Of a DNA stretch of 64,000 bases, positions 11,472-22,065 are shown piece after piece; within the stretch, counting starts at the first letter, position 1; each line of letters starts with the position of its first letter. Where the stretch lies: NCBI GenBank assembly GCA_036365145.1, contig JAEOAD010000024.1, positions 15,948,501 through 16,012,500 on the forward strand. The letters run 5' to 3'. The notes below the pieces were generated by a model that saw only the letters and a program-made list of their open reading frames with translations, was not told where the DNA came from and did no database searches. Made by a program: the position numbers and the translations under genes. Origin of the DNA: Orientallactaga sibirica. Its lineage: Eukaryota > Chordata > Mammalia > Rodentia > Dipodidae.

Positions 11472-11690
11472 TGGGCTGGAGAAATAGCTCAGTGGTTAAG
11501 GCACTTGCCTGCAAAGCCTAATAAACCAGGATGAATTCCCCAGGACCTACATAAAGCCATGTGCACAAAGAGGCTCATGCATCTGGAGTTCATTTGCAGT
11601 GGCTGGAGGCCAGGACACTTCCATTCTCTCTGTCTATCTCTCTTTATCTCATTCTGATTGCAAATAAATAAAAAATTAAAAAAATTTTTC
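11472..11690 (+). mobile_element. B2-superfamily SINE, short subtype
   Basis: GGGCTGGAGAAATAGCTCAGTGG head, GGCACTTGCCTGCAAAGCC, TCTGGAGTTCATTTGCAGTGG and a CT-rich then AAATAAATAAA end. A probable target duplication around TTCAAAT occurs at both sides. Confidence 0.95.
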
Positions 11691-11867
11691 AAATGCCCAG
11701 CATTTTTTAGTTCTAAATCTAAAGTTTGGAAAATATTGGTAGAATTACATTAAAATAGACCTTAGATTTTTATATTTGTCTATGAAAAAGTAAAAATAAA
11801 TGTAATACCTTTAAAAATTATGTCATTTATTTATTATTTTGAGTTAACCCCTATAGACTGGCCTTTT

Positions 11868-12086
11868 TTCATACAAGAGAGCAAGAACAAGAGACAGAGA
11901 ATTGGCATGCCAGATCCTCTAGCTACTGTAATTGAACTCCAGACACATATGTCACCTTCTGAGTATGTGTGATCTTGCATGCTTGTGACACTTGTGCATC
12001 TGGCTTATGTGGTACCTGGAGAGTCGAACATGGGTCCTTAGGCTTTGCAGGCAAGTGCCTTAACCACTAAGCCCTCTTTCCAGCCC
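11868..12086 (-). mobile_element. B2-superfamily SINE, reverse
   Basis: Reads GAGACAGAGAATTGGCATGCC, AACTCCAGACACA, GCATCTGGCTTATGTGG, GGCTTTGCAGGCAAGTGCC and TTAACCACTAAGCCC, the reverse complement of the family. It carries an extra segment of about 30 bp around 11964-11990 relative to its neighbours. Confidence 0.9.
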
Positions 12087-12391
12087 TAGTTTATTTATTT
12101 TTGACAGTTTCATAATCCTCCCACTCTTGCTGAATATGTTCCTACTTCACACTAACCCCCTCTATTTTTTTTTTAATCTAATGAGTTCATTATGATTGTT
12201 TGCATAAGCTTTGGATGGGGGATTATCTACTGGAGGATGAGTAAGTCATACCATTAAAGAAAATGTTAGGGCATGAGGGCCTGAAAAGTCCTGTTTTATC
12301 CACCCACATATACAGTTGGATTGTACCATATACTGTAAACCTATGTAATATGGGAAAAAAAGACCAAAAAATCACTAAGTCTGACCAGAAA
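12087..12391. other. Repeat-poor stretch
   Basis: Nothing recognised. A T-rich run lies at 12166-12176. Confidence 0.45.
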
Positions 12392-12545
12392 ACTGGAGCT
12401 CCAGGTCCAGTGAAAGACTGTGTCTCAAGGAAACACATGGATGAGCCACAGGGGAAGACACAATGTCGTCCTCTACCTTCTACAAAGCATGCTCATCTTC
12501 ACACACATGTGCATATAGCACACACATAAAAAGAAAAGAAAAAGA
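12392..12545 (+). mobile_element. B4-like SINE, 3' fragment
   Basis: GTGAAAGACTGTGTCTCAAGG, GGGGAAGACACAATGTCGTCC and CTTCACACACATGTGCATA follow the 3' half of rodent B4 elements (GTCTCAAAA, GGAAGACACC, ACACACATGC). Confidence 0.6.
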
Positions 12546-12980
12546 AAACATCTCTCCCTTCTCCAGAAAGCATTATTTGTTCCTTAAGGAAATGTGGGGT
12601 CTCAAGAGCCACTCCTTATTCTTGATGGACTGTTGACACGCTCAGTCTTGGGCAGGTCTCTGCAGGTAATCATAGTTGCTGTGAGTGAAATGACTATGCC
12701 ATATATGAAAAACAGCATTCCACAGCACTCTTCCTCATCAAGTGGCTCTGACATGCTCTCTGCCCGCTGTTCTGAGATGTTCCCTGAGCCTTGGGGGGGA
12801 ATACAGTAGGAACAGCTCCTTATTCTCAGTATTTTGATCAGTTATGAATCTAGACCTGCAATAACCATCAACCACTGTAAAAGGAAACTTCTCTTCAATC
12901 AAAGACATGGACTTTTTGTTTTCATTTATAATATTGCCAATAGTACCACCATGGAAATTTTACAATTAAATAAACATATT
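12546..12980. other. Repeat-poor stretch
   Basis: No repeat or gene recognised. Confidence 0.45.
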
Positions 12981-12990
12981 AAAAAATTGA

Positions 12991-13250
12991 GGGCTGGAGA
13001 GATGGCTTAGTGGTTAAGGCACCTGCCTCCTAAGCCTAAAGAATGCTGGTTCCAATCTCCAGCGGTTCCAATCTCCAGGTCCCATGTTTAGCCAGATGCA
13101 AAGTGATGCAAGAGTGCAATGCCGCACTTGACCACAAGGGGGCACATGCATCTGGATTTCGTTCGCAGCAGCTGAGAGGCTGCTGGCGTGCCCATCTCTG
13201 TCTGCCTTCCTCTCACTCTCTCTGTCTCTCTCCAAAAAAAAAATTAAAAA
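12991..13250 (+). mobile_element. B2-superfamily SINE, long subtype
   Basis: Head GGGCTGGAGAGATGGCTTAG. It differs from the short subtype by extra sequence before the CATCTGGATTTC body, including GCAATGCCGCACTTGACC and CACAAGGGGGCACATGC, and by CAGCAGCTGAGAGGCTGCTGG instead of CAGTGGCTGGAGGCCC. The target duplication AAAAAATTGA is at 12981-12990 and 13251-13260. A GGTTCCAATCTCCAG word is repeated in tandem near 13049-13077. Confidence 0.95.
13132..13145 (+). promoter_or_regulatory. CTCF-like core word in long SINE
   Basis: CCACAAGGGGGCAC fits the CTCF core except for A at the position usually C or T. It is part of the SINE body, not a unique site. Binding is inferred. Confidence 0.4.
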
Positions 13251-13260
13251 AAAAAATTGA

Positions 13261-14125
13261 ATGATAGGAGATCTGAGACAGAATATTCAAGGTAAACTGA
13301 ATAGTAACTAAAGAGAACATAAGAAGATATAAAATATATTTACTTGATAGCTTTGGTTATAAGGTATAAAGCTGTCAAGATATAAAAATGTAAATATAGA
13401 TAAAACATAAAGATCTAAACAATTGTAACTACTTCCAGGTTGTAAGTTTCCTGACATAAGCCATGCCATGTCAGCAGTAGCCAGGAAGGATCCACACCGG
13501 AAAGTAGTGGCCGGGTACAAAGCTATGAAAAGCAATCTCATAGATTCAGACCGTCCTGTCCTGCAGACAACAGCAAGTGCTACTGTTGCTATTAACTTTT
13601 CTAGAGAAGCTCAATGCTCAGATTTTCATGAAATATCTTGGTTTTCCAAGACTCCAAATTCTTTTTCTCCCTAAAATCTTCCAACCAGATGAAACTAGGT
13701 TGGATTAAGTGCCCAGGAAACCATTTATCCTTCAGACTGGAAGGATTTCAGAGGAGCAAAGTGGAGACAATGCTGGCAGGCGATCAATCAAATGTCACTC
13801 GTTGAGCAAATTGGCACGGCCAATCCATTGAAGTACAAATGCAATCTTCAAGTACACATGGCCAAACATTACTGAGTGGTTCTCATTGATGCTCAATATA
13901 TTTATTATAAAAAGTGAAATTTCCATTTCATATTAGTTTCTATAATGGTAATGAGATACAGTTCCTAGAGAAGACCAGAAAAGTCATTTACACTGGTTGG
14001 TTCAGGAGATTTCTAACTTTGTGCCATGTGAAGCCTAATAGTGAGACACTTGGATCATATGTGCAGCAGATAATATCTGAGATCCACTGCTGAACCAAAC
14101 AGGGTTGTTGTTTTTTTTTTCCTTT
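13261..14125. other. Repeat-poor block
   Basis: About 0.9 kb without a recognised repeat. The stretch 13740-13900 is compact and GC-balanced relative to its surroundings and could be conserved noncoding DNA. Frames at 13308-13674 are unsupported. Confidence 0.45.
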
Positions 14126-14127
14126 GT

Positions 14128-14459
14128 TGCAGTCAGGTTAGCATTGCTGGCAGAAATCACCCAATCAGGAGCAGCTTATGGGGGAAGAAAGGTTTATTTG
14201 GCTTATAGACTCAAGGGGAATCTCCATGATGGCAGGGGAAAATGGCATGAGCAGAGATTGGACATCACCTCCTCATCAACATCAGGTGGACAACAGGAAC
14301 AAGAGAACGTGCCATGGGGAAACTGGCTATAATACCCACAAGCCCTCCCCCAACAATATACCGTCTCCAGGAGGCTTTCACTTCCAATTGTCATTAGCTA
14401 GGGAGACTAGCATTCAGAATACCTAAGTTTATGGGGGACACCTGAATCAAACCATCACA
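14128..14459 (-). mobile_element. Solo MaLR LTR, reverse
   Basis: Read on the reverse strand it starts TGTGATGGTTTGATTCAGGTG, continues CCCCATAAACTTAGG, AGCCAGTTTCCCC and CTCATGCCA, and ends in AACCTGACTGCAACA-like sequence. It is the same family as the LTRs at 2832-4680. No partner LTR or internal region lies nearby. The open frames at 14105-14426 are read through it. Confidence 0.88.
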
Positions 14460-15062
14460 TTCTTGTTCTGTAATTCCAAAAGATTCTGTACCAGAGAGGA
14501 AAGGGTAAGATTAGGCTTCAGTAAAAGGAACCAGAAGGAAGAATTCAGACGCACGTCTTGTCAATGTTTCAAACAGACCACACAGATGCTAAATTAATAA
14601 CCAATGAGAAAATTAGGATGGAACAAAAGAATAATATGTCCAGCCACAATATCTTCTTCTCCCTTCCCTAGTGGAAGCATTGCAGGTCTCAATACCATGT
14701 ATACACACAGCATTCTTTTTACAGCTCATGCTCCTCAACCTTATAGAGGCAATGATATTTTGAATGGGTACAGAGGTTCAAGTAAGATGTGGGAAAAAAG
14801 CCTAGAACCTCATGAAAGGATAATTGTGTTTTAGTGGATATTAAATACAATAGGAGACAGGAGGAATGTGCATGCTGTTCTTTGTTATTATGAGAATGAT
14901 TTTATATATTTTGGTGTGCATAGTTGCAGGTCAATGTATGCTGTAGCTCTATAGTACACAAGGTGCTACTTAAGCCTTTGCCATTGGATGACAATATAAA
15001 GGTATAAAGAAGACTTTTCTTAGCAAAGGGATTAGGAAAGAATCCAGAGTAGAATATTCATA
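14460..15062. other. Repeat-poor stretch
   Basis: No repeat or gene recognised. Confidence 0.45.
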
Positions 15063-15165
15063 ATTAAGGTCTAGTGATATAGATAGATCCGTGGGAAAAC
15101 TTTCTTGTCAACAATGTGTGTGACCCTGGGTTTGACCCCCAGCACTCTCTGAAAAAAAAAAAAAG
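15063..15165 (+). mobile_element. ID-like tRNA-derived SINE, diverged
   Basis: TGACCCTGGGTTTGACCCCC followed by AGCACTCTCTGAAAAAAA is the 3' part of an ID-type element (B-box-like GGGTTTGACCCCC, then AGCAC and an A-tail). The 5' half is heavily mutated. Confidence 0.55.
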
Positions 15166-15312
15166 AAAAAAACAAGAAAGAAAGAATGAGTGAATGAATA
15201 AGAAAGAAAAGGAAGAAAGGAAGGAAGGAAGAGAAAAAAGCAAGAAAAAGGTGAAGAAAGGGTGGAGGGAGGGAGAAAAGAAAGGAAAACAGAAGGAAAG
15301 AGAAAAAAGTCT
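15150..15312 (+). repeat. Purine-rich GAAA/GGAA tract
   Basis: About 160 bp of almost pure purine made of GAAA, GGAA and GAGG units, extending the A-tail of the ID-like SINE. It could form triplex (H-DNA) structures. Confidence 0.85.
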
Positions 15313-15353
15313 ATCAGTCAATAACCATGAGGCAATAGGATAAACAGTCTTTT

Positions 15354-15374
15354 TATTTTATTTTTAGAGAACAT

Positions 15375-15409
<35 letters not shown>

Positions 15410-15573
15410 AGACAGAGAGAATTGGCATGCCAGGGCCTCAGCCACTCCAATTGAACGCCAGACACTTGCACCACCTAGTGGGCATGTGAGAATGGCGTAG
15501 TGGTTAAGGCACTTTCCTGTGAAGCCTAAAGACTCATGTTGGACTCTCCAGACCACATAAGCCAGATGCACAA
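15354..15573 (-). mobile_element. B2-superfamily SINE with inverted 5' half (twin-primed)
   Basis: The left part (15354 to about 15487) is the 3' half in reverse orientation: T-rich tail, GA-rich run, AATTGGCATGCCAGGGCC and CACCTAGTGGGCATG. The right part (about 15493-15573) is the 5' half in forward orientation: TAGTGGTTAAGGCAC, GAAGCCTAAAGACTC and AAGCCAGATGCACAAAG. The two halves together cover one element with no overlap. A single 17-bp target duplication, AGGATAAACAGTCTTTT with one mismatch, flanks the whole unit (15337-15353 and 15574-15590), so it came from one insertion. Confidence 0.85.
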
Positions 15574-15590
15574 AGGATCAACAGTCTTTT

Positions 15591-16223
15591 AGAACAAAAT
15601 GTAACATTCAGTGCGGTTTCCTAAATCGTCCAATAGCATGTTGTAAATCAAATTGAGTAGTGTATATGACATTTCCTGGGTGCTATCATAATTTCAGCAT
15701 GGTCTTATAAGCCAGCAAAACAATGCACTGTAAGACCATCATACAAAGAAGTGGTGCATTTAATAAGACCATCACCTTAAAATCTAAGCTGACCTTCAAG
15801 GGATTTCTATGGGTCATATAATCCAATTTCTCATCAAACAAACACTCATAAGTCCTTTCCCAACATATACCCTGTCTTTTTGGGGATCTTCTGCTTTACA
15901 GTAAGCAGTTATGTCTTGGCAGCAGGTTTTTGTTTTCTTTTCTTTTTTTTTTTTTTGCTTGCTTTTTTTTTGGGGGTGAGGGGGACAAACTCCAGCCTAT
16001 TCCCTGACATGAGACTTCAGGTAAACTTGCATATCAGTGACTTACGATGAGGTATAAAGGCTCTTTCAAGTCTATGACAATTCACAGAATGCACTCCCAT
16101 ATAAAATGGCTTGAGGATTATTGTTTAATTGTGATATGGCAGAGTGAATTAGAAATAGAACTGTGATGATTCCTTTTAGCCCTACTCAAAGTACAGCCAT
16201 GCCTGTACTATCCCTTGAAGGTT
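15591..16223. other. Repeat-poor stretch
   Basis: No repeat recognised, apart from a T-rich then G-rich tract at about 15938-15985. Confidence 0.45.
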
Positions 16224-16235
16224 ACTATAGCTTTT

Positions 16236-16490
16236 ATTTCTTTTTCTTTTTTTGGAGAGAGACACAGAGAGAGACAGAGAGAGAGGGAAAGGAAGACAGA
16301 TAGACAATGGGCCCACCAGCAGCCTCTCAGCTGCTGCCAACTCTAGATGCATGCACCCCCTTGTGGGCAAGTGTGGCATTGCACCCTTGTATTACTTTGC
16401 ATCTGGCTAAACGTGGGAACTGGAGGTTGGAAGTGACGTTCTTAGGCTTAGCAGGCAGGCGCCTTAACCGCTAAGCCATCTCTCCAGTCC
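16236..16490 (-). mobile_element. B2-superfamily SINE, long subtype, reverse
   Basis: Contains CAGCCTCTCAGCTGCTGCC, GCATGCACCCCCTTGTGGGC, AGTGTGGCATTGCACCC and CCGCTAAGCCATCTCTCCAG, the reverse of the long subtype. The target duplication ACTATAGCTTT lies at about 16224-16235 and 16491-16501. Confidence 0.95.
16353..16367 (-). promoter_or_regulatory. CTCF-like core word in long SINE
   Basis: Reverse strand reads CCCACAAGGGGGTGC. It has T where the copies at 13 and 53 kb have C, so it is a weaker match. Confidence 0.3.
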
Positions 16491-16739
16491 ACTATAGCTT
16501 TCTCTAAACCAATGACATCAGTGTGTTTCTGTTCACTGCGTAACAATAGCCATCTGATACACTTACTTTATCCACATTTTTTTCTCTCGTTGCTTAGACC
16601 ACTTACTTACTCCAATGTACTCTTTAGCGCTTCTGTGTCAATGAAGATATCCATTTATTTTAGTCTTTCTGAGCACATGGGGATTAGGGTGCTAAGTAAC
16701 TGATCAAGGAAGATTCTTAAAGTAGATAAACATTATCAT

Positions 16740-17115
16740 CACTGTAACAGGTTGAAGTGTGTCCCTTCCAAATTCATATGTTGAAGTTCTAATGCTTGAT
16801 GCCAATTGTGACCTTATTTTTTTTGGGGGGGGGGGGGACGACAGGATCTTTACAGAAGCAATCAAGTCTAAAAGAGGGTGAGCCCAACCCAATTGTTACT
16901 ATATCTTCTTCGAGGGCATGTTTGGACACAAAGGTCTTCGGAGGGAAGACGCTAGAAGCAGACAAAATGCAAGGCACCATCCACAAACTCAAGAGAAATA
17001 TCCTTCTCAGCTTCAGAAGAACTGGCCCTGCAACATTTTTATTTTGGACTTCTACACTCGGAAAACTGTGGACTTTGAGTAGCACAGAGCACACTTCAAA
17101 ATGTGAATTAGCTTA
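16740..17115 (+). mobile_element. Ancient mammalian interspersed repeat (type uncertain)
   Basis: CCAAATTCATATGTTGAAG, then TCTAATGCTTGATGCC, TGTGACCTTATTT and CTTTACAGAAGCAATCAAGT match a widely dispersed mammalian repeat that I recognise but cannot name with certainty. It has a run of 13 G at 16825-16837. The overlapping frames on both strands here are not genes. Confidence 0.6.
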
Positions 17116-17368
17116 AGACCTTAATAAAACAAAAACTAAGCTCCCTGGAAAAAGAAGGAATTCTGCAAAAGACTGACTTTGCACTTGAACTGCTCCTCTT
17201 CCCAAATGTTGCCGCCTTCTGGTCTATCCTGAAGATTCTGGACTCACCACGCTTCACAATTGTTTAAAATATCTCTGTCTCTCTCGCTTTCTCTCTTTCC
17301 CCCAAAGTATCCTATGGATTAGTTCTGTTTCTCTATTGAAAAAGCTACTATAAATAACAGTAAATTAA
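17116..17368. other. Repeat-poor stretch
   Basis: Contains a short CT-rich run near 17277-17299. Nothing else recognised. Confidence 0.4.
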
Positions 17369-17476
17369 TCATTTTTTTGGTGGCTTTTTGAGGAAGGATC
17401 TCACTCTAGCCCAGGATGCCCTGGAATTCACTATGTCATCTCAGGCTGGCCTCCAATTCAATGCAATCCTCCTAGA
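17369..17476 (-). mobile_element. B1 SINE, 5'-truncated, reverse
   Basis: GGATCTCACTCTAGCCCAGG, GAATTCACTATGTCATCTCAGG and CAATCCTCCTAGACAC are the reverse of the B1 3' portion. The head (GGCGTGGTGG) is missing. Confidence 0.85.
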
Positions 17477-17574
17477 CACTTACTTTTTATAGTGATCAAA
17501 AGCTAGAAAATATACTGGACCATCAGTATGGGTTATTTCAGTTCATATGCATGTGATCTTGGAGTAGTTACTAT

Positions 17575-17665
17575 TATTTTTTTTAATTTACAAATAAGGA
17601 AACTGAGGCACCTAATGGCTAAGCCACTTACCCATGCAGCTGCACTAGAGATTCTGTCATTTTGA
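17575..17665 (-). mobile_element. MIR SINE fragment
   Basis: AAATAAGGAAACTGAGGCAC followed by GCTAAGCCACTTACCC is the reverse of the MIR core and 3' region. Diverged, as expected of this ancient family. Confidence 0.6.
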
Positions 17666-20109
17666 CAACTAGTACACTTAGCTACTGTGTATAGTAGCCA
17701 ACTCCAGTCACAGAGCTGTGCTCAGGAAATAAAGCAGCAATGTAGACACAGTACCTCCCCTCAGGGGGATTAGTTCTTATAGAAAATAAGCCCATCACTG
17801 TGATAAGTGTCCCAGAAATGTTTGCTCAACTGTGCTAAAGAAGTATAAATCATTAGAACATCCTTTAAAATAGACGCTGAATTTTGATGAACTAAATGCC
17901 ATAAGCTGCTGTATTATGTTAATCAAGTGTCAGAAAGTGCATGGCAGTAATGACAATACAACGTAACCATAGCCGTATTCACACGCTATATTTGGAAACT
18001 GTATGGGCCCTGTGTACATTTTTTAAAGGGCACTACATTGTGTATAAAGGCTGTCCTATCTTGCACCTGGAAATTACTGAACCGTAGGAAAGAATGATGC
18101 TCTGACAAAAATAATGCTTGCCTCTAGGGAGAAAAATGCGCTAGATTTGGTTTTCAAAATTTTTTCCTTTGTATATTTTAAGGTTTATGACTCCCAGAGA
18201 GGTGTGTGCACATCTCCGCCTGAACTCAGGCTCATTACGTTCAGAACAAACACCAGAGCAATGTGTCCTGCAGGTGCGATGTTTTTTTCCAGCAAAACCA
18301 TTAGTCCACCAGGAGCTGCCTATTAAACGTGTGTGTCTTTTTACAACCAGCTGGATCACTTCCTATTACTCATAACAGGGTTATTTACAAATGAGATGCT
18401 GAAAGGGTAACATTGTCTGTCTCAGCCAAGGTACCTTCTGTTCTATTAAGAATATGAGAAAGTAAGAAATAGAAGGGAAATATTTCCTGCCAGTTAACGA
18501 GATGCTGGTGAAGGCCCCAGGCAAAGCCCAAGGCCCTTGAACTAGCCAGTCATTAACTGCCAGGGTATGCCTACAGAGAGGTCACCTCCAAAGCTGGAGG
18601 GAAAGCACAGGAACGCTGGGAAAACACGGCCTTCCAATAGTGGGAAGACTGCAGGACTGGAGAAGACAAATACAGAATGATCTGAAAAATACTTTTTCCT
18701 CATTTTCACCAAGAATCAGCTCACCTTATATGACAGTCTGTGGAAGGGCACTCATGGCATTTCCTGTTTTTCCTTAATTGTTTTTTTCAAACATTTTACT
18801 ATTTCTTCTTGCCCACAATAGCCAGTTTTATGTGTGGGTTGTGATTATAGACCTGGACTAAATGTTATAAATTTTATTTTTAAGGAAATTCATGACGAAG
18901 GCCTGCTGTGCTATGTTCATTTTGGTTGCAAATTGCGTGAAAAGTATCACTTTGTTTTTGACCAAAGACCAAAATGAAATCATGCTTTAATAAAATTCCT
19001 AGGTTGGGCTAATGCTAAAGCCCCAGTAAAATCACTCCTTCGAAATATTCCCAACATGTCAATCCTGCCGGATTCAAGATTAAAACATTAACTTTGGTTT
19101 GAAACAGACTTCTCCCTGGAGCTGCTGATGTGATATCCATTGCTTTGGGGCTTTGGTCCCCAGAATCTCAGCAGATAGAGAAAGCAAAAGAAAATGGGAT
19201 TATCTGTGCCGGACAAAGTAACCAGAAGTTGCTTCTACTTCAGTGTATTCTGGGCTTCCTTCACTCCATCCCAACTCACTAGTCTTATATCTGTGATACA
19301 ATTGTGTGTCTCTAAATGGACTAGGGAGTTTTCTGTCATATGAGCATGCTGGAGTATGCTTGCCCATCTACTGTCACTTAAATCAATCACTGCCCATGGC
19401 CTCCTGACACAATCAAGGAATGCAGAAAACTCAAGACATTTAATGCTGCTATCAGCAATACATGGCTTACTGCTTCACCGTGAATTTGTACTTTAAAGTA
19501 GAAGGAGTGTACTCTGAAATAACAAAATGACTAGTAAATACATAAGCCATAACAGCTATTTATTTTCATTAACAACCAGTGTGCACTGGAGATGATTATA
19601 TGTTTTGTTATTTTATGTGACCAAGACAGTGGGTTTACACCACGATCCTCAAAATCATGTGACTAATATGTTGGAATACAACCTTATATACGCTATGACA
19701 TTAGCAGGTGACAGGAATTTTACAACTCCACTGCAATACTCTATGAAATTAACACTAATTATCTCATCTGCCATCCATCAGAAAATCACAAGGATACCCA
19801 TGAATATACTTATTGCACGCTCTTTCTATGTTTCTCTTTCCTCCACACATTGTTTCTCCTTGCTCGCCAACACAGAGGGCTTTGAAGTTCTTCACAACCC
19901 CCCCCCAAGAAAAAAACAGTCTATTGATACCAAAAATAGAAGAAACAACAGAGACAGCATTCCAAAAACCCAATTTCTTAATATCAGAATGTATCTCTGC
20001 CCACATATCCCAGATTTTGCTATCAAACAAGGAGCATACTTGTATCATCATTCCTGATCCACTGTCCACTCTTCCAAAGATTATATCAAGCTGCAAGATG
20101 TGAAGGCTT
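17666..20109. other. Repeat-poor block, candidate conserved noncoding DNA
   Basis: About 2.4 kb without a recognised transposon. The segments 18110-18400 and 18860-19110 look like single-copy conserved elements, with balanced composition, no simple repeats and retained CpGs. A 150-codon forward frame at 19605-20057 has no known relatives and overlaps a 110-codon reverse frame, so I treat both as chance. Confidence 0.45.
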
Positions 20110-20296
20110 ATAATGTCAGCTTGATAACACTTAGACTAACCTGTGAGGATCTCTCTCTCTCTCTCTCTCTCAACCTTTCTGTCTCTCTCTCCCTGTCCAT
20201 GACCCTTTTGATTACTTTAATTGAGGTGGGAAGAACTGCCTTAACTGTGGGCAGCACTATTCCATGGGAGGGGATCCTGGATTTAAAAAGGGGGAG
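20110..20296 (+). mobile_element. hAT-like (URR1-type) DNA transposon, left part
   Basis: TGTCAGCTTGATAACACTTAG, GATTACTTTAATTGAGGTGGG, GGGCAGCACTATTCCATGGG and GGATCCTGGATTTAAAAAG, in this order, match the non-autonomous hAT-Charlie element URR1 of rodents as I recall it. A (CT)n run lies at 20151-20171. It continues beyond the SINE at 20297-20516. Confidence 0.7.
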
Positions 20297-20516
20297 GGGC
20301 TGGTGAGATGGCTGGTGAGATGGCTTAGCAGTTAAGGTCCTTGTCTGCAAAGCCTAATGACCGGGATTTGATTCCCCAGCATCCATGTAAAGCCAGATGC
20401 AGTGGTGCATGCATCTAAAGTTCATTCATAGCTGCTGGAGGCCCTGGAATACCCATTCATTCATTCTCTCTCTCTCTCTCTGTCCCCCACTTGCAAACAA
20501 ATAAAAATATGTTTTC
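20297..20516 (+). mobile_element. B2-superfamily SINE nested in hAT-like element
   Basis: The head is duplicated in tandem (GGGCTGGTGAGATGG then CTGGTGAGATGGCTTAG). It is followed by TTTGATTCCCCAGCATCC, AAAGCCAGATGCAG, a CT run and an ACAAATAAAAATA tail. It interrupts the transposon, so it is the younger of the two. Confidence 0.9.
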
Positions 20517-20718
20517 CAAAAGCAGAGAGCTGGCTGAGCACCAGCATTCATCACTCGGCTTCCTCCCTTTGGATTACATGTGACCAGCTCCTGCCACCAG
20601 TCCTTTCCTACTTTCATGGACTGTATCCTGAAACTATAAACTGAAATAAGCCCTTCCTCCCCCTTAACTGACATTTGTCAGATATTTTGTTTCAGCAACA
20701 AGAAGGTAACTGATACAC
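20517..20718 (+). mobile_element. hAT-like (URR1-type) DNA transposon, right part
   Basis: GAGCTGGCTGAGCACCAGC, TGTGACCAGCTCCTGCC, TGGACTGTATCCTGAAAC, AAATAAGCCCTTCC and TTTCAGCAACAAGAAGGTAAC complete the element begun at 20110. It is non-coding. Confidence 0.75.
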
Positions 20719-21657
20719 AAGCAATGAGGCATTACCCATACTTGCATAAAAACATAGCATGACACTGACAACCCCACAAAAGTTTAGTTACTGTCTGCTG
20801 GGTGCTCATCACACCTGTTCTGGCCATGTGCTATGAGGCATCTGGTAAGTGAAACTTCTCAGTCTTCATCATACATGTATTTCAATCATGTGGACTTCAC
20901 CCATGTGGGCAATTATCTGACTTACTTTGGTGAATCGTGTGAAGTCAATTAAGTGAAAAAGATGTGGAGGGACTGCCAAAATGTCCCTTCATCATTCAGT
21001 AGAGAATCTATCTTACTGCTGTGAAAATCTTACTGTTATAAAAAAGACAGATTTAGAGGAAGTGCATTGGGCATGTTGATCCCAATAGCTCTTCCAAAAG
21101 GAGAAATTTGCTTAGGGAGCCTGCATTAGCAGCTTTTGCGTAGCAAAGCACCTGAAAGAACACTTATCTGGGCGTACATTTTCAGAGCATTCAGTCTGTG
21201 GGTTCTTGGTCCCATGGGTTTGGGCATAACAACAAGGCAAGGCAAGGAGGAAGTAGAGGAGCTTTTTCTCCTCGTGGTAGATAGGAAACAGAAGAAAGGA
21301 CAAAATATCCTCCAGGACTCACCCCAGTAACCCCACCTCTGAAGGTTTGCATACTCCACCAGCAGTTAGGGACCACGCATTCAATACATGAGCCTGTGAG
21401 GATAATTCATATGCAAATCATTAACAGACCCGCATTCTGGTTTCAAGCTATTGGTAGGGGAGGAAATGTGGGTGTCAATCCTAATTGACAAAACGGAAGA
21501 AAGAAAGAAGATAAATAGCTATCATTCACTTGCCTTGGAAGAAGAGTTTTAAGAGGATGTCTTCCTTTCTCCATCATCCCATCAAACTTCCCTTCCTGCT
21601 AGGATTTGGATGCTGGTTATCCTCCCAGAGTTTCATGGGCTGCTCAGCACTCAGTCT
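20719..21657. other. Repeat-poor stretch
   Basis: No repeat recognised. Frames near 21112-21376 overlap one another on both strands and lack support. Confidence 0.45.
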
Positions 21658-21683
21658 GGTTGTACTGCAAGGGGGGGGGGGGG

Positions 21684-21797
21684 CCTTTAATAGTTGAGGC
21701 ACATGATTGCACTGCATGGGAGGAACCTTTAAGAGGTGAGGCACATGGTTGTACTACACGAGAGGAACCTTTAAGAGGTGAGGCACATGAGAAGGAT
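21684..21797 (+). repeat. 42-bp minisatellite, about 2.7 units
   Basis: Units start at 21684, 21726 and 21768, each with CCTTTAA then AGGTGAGGCACATG-like sequence and, in the first two, GGAGGAA or GAGAGGAA at the end. The first unit has TAGTTG where the others have GAGGTG. A partial earlier unit (GGTTGTACTGCA) lies at 21658, before a run of 13 G at 21671-21683. Confidence 0.9.
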
Positions 21798-21842
21798 TTG
21801 AAGTCCCTGGTGGGGGCAATACCTTTTAAGGTATTAATATTG

Positions 21843-22065
21843 CTTTTTAAAAAATATTTTTGTTTATGTTTGCGAGGAGATGAGAGAGAGAGAAAGAGAG
21901 AGCGAATGAATATGAATGTATGGGCACAACAGGTCCTCTTGCTGCTGCAAAGAAACTCCAGATGAATGTACCACTATGTGCACCTGGCTTTACATGGGTC
22001 TTAAGGAATTGAACTCATACAGATAGGCTTGACAAGCAAGCACTTTTAGGCACTGACTTAAGACT
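21843..22065 (-). mobile_element. B2-superfamily SINE, reverse, diverged
   Basis: A GAGAGAGAGAAAG run, TGCTGCAAAGAAACTCCAGATG, CACCTGGCTTTACATGGG and CAAGCAAGCACTTTTAGGCAC follow the reverse family order with many changes. Confidence 0.75.

Noticed and set aside
13801..13830. TTGGC-ACG-GCCAA palindrome as an NFI site
   Set aside because: Half-site spacing is 3 bases; NFI needs 5.
14105..14426. Two forward frames of 75 and 82 codons
   Set aside because: Lie within a reverse MaLR solo LTR.
19605..20057. 150-codon forward frame
   Set aside because: Overlaps a 110-codon reverse frame, no known domain, no intron signals; consistent with chance in AT-rich DNA.
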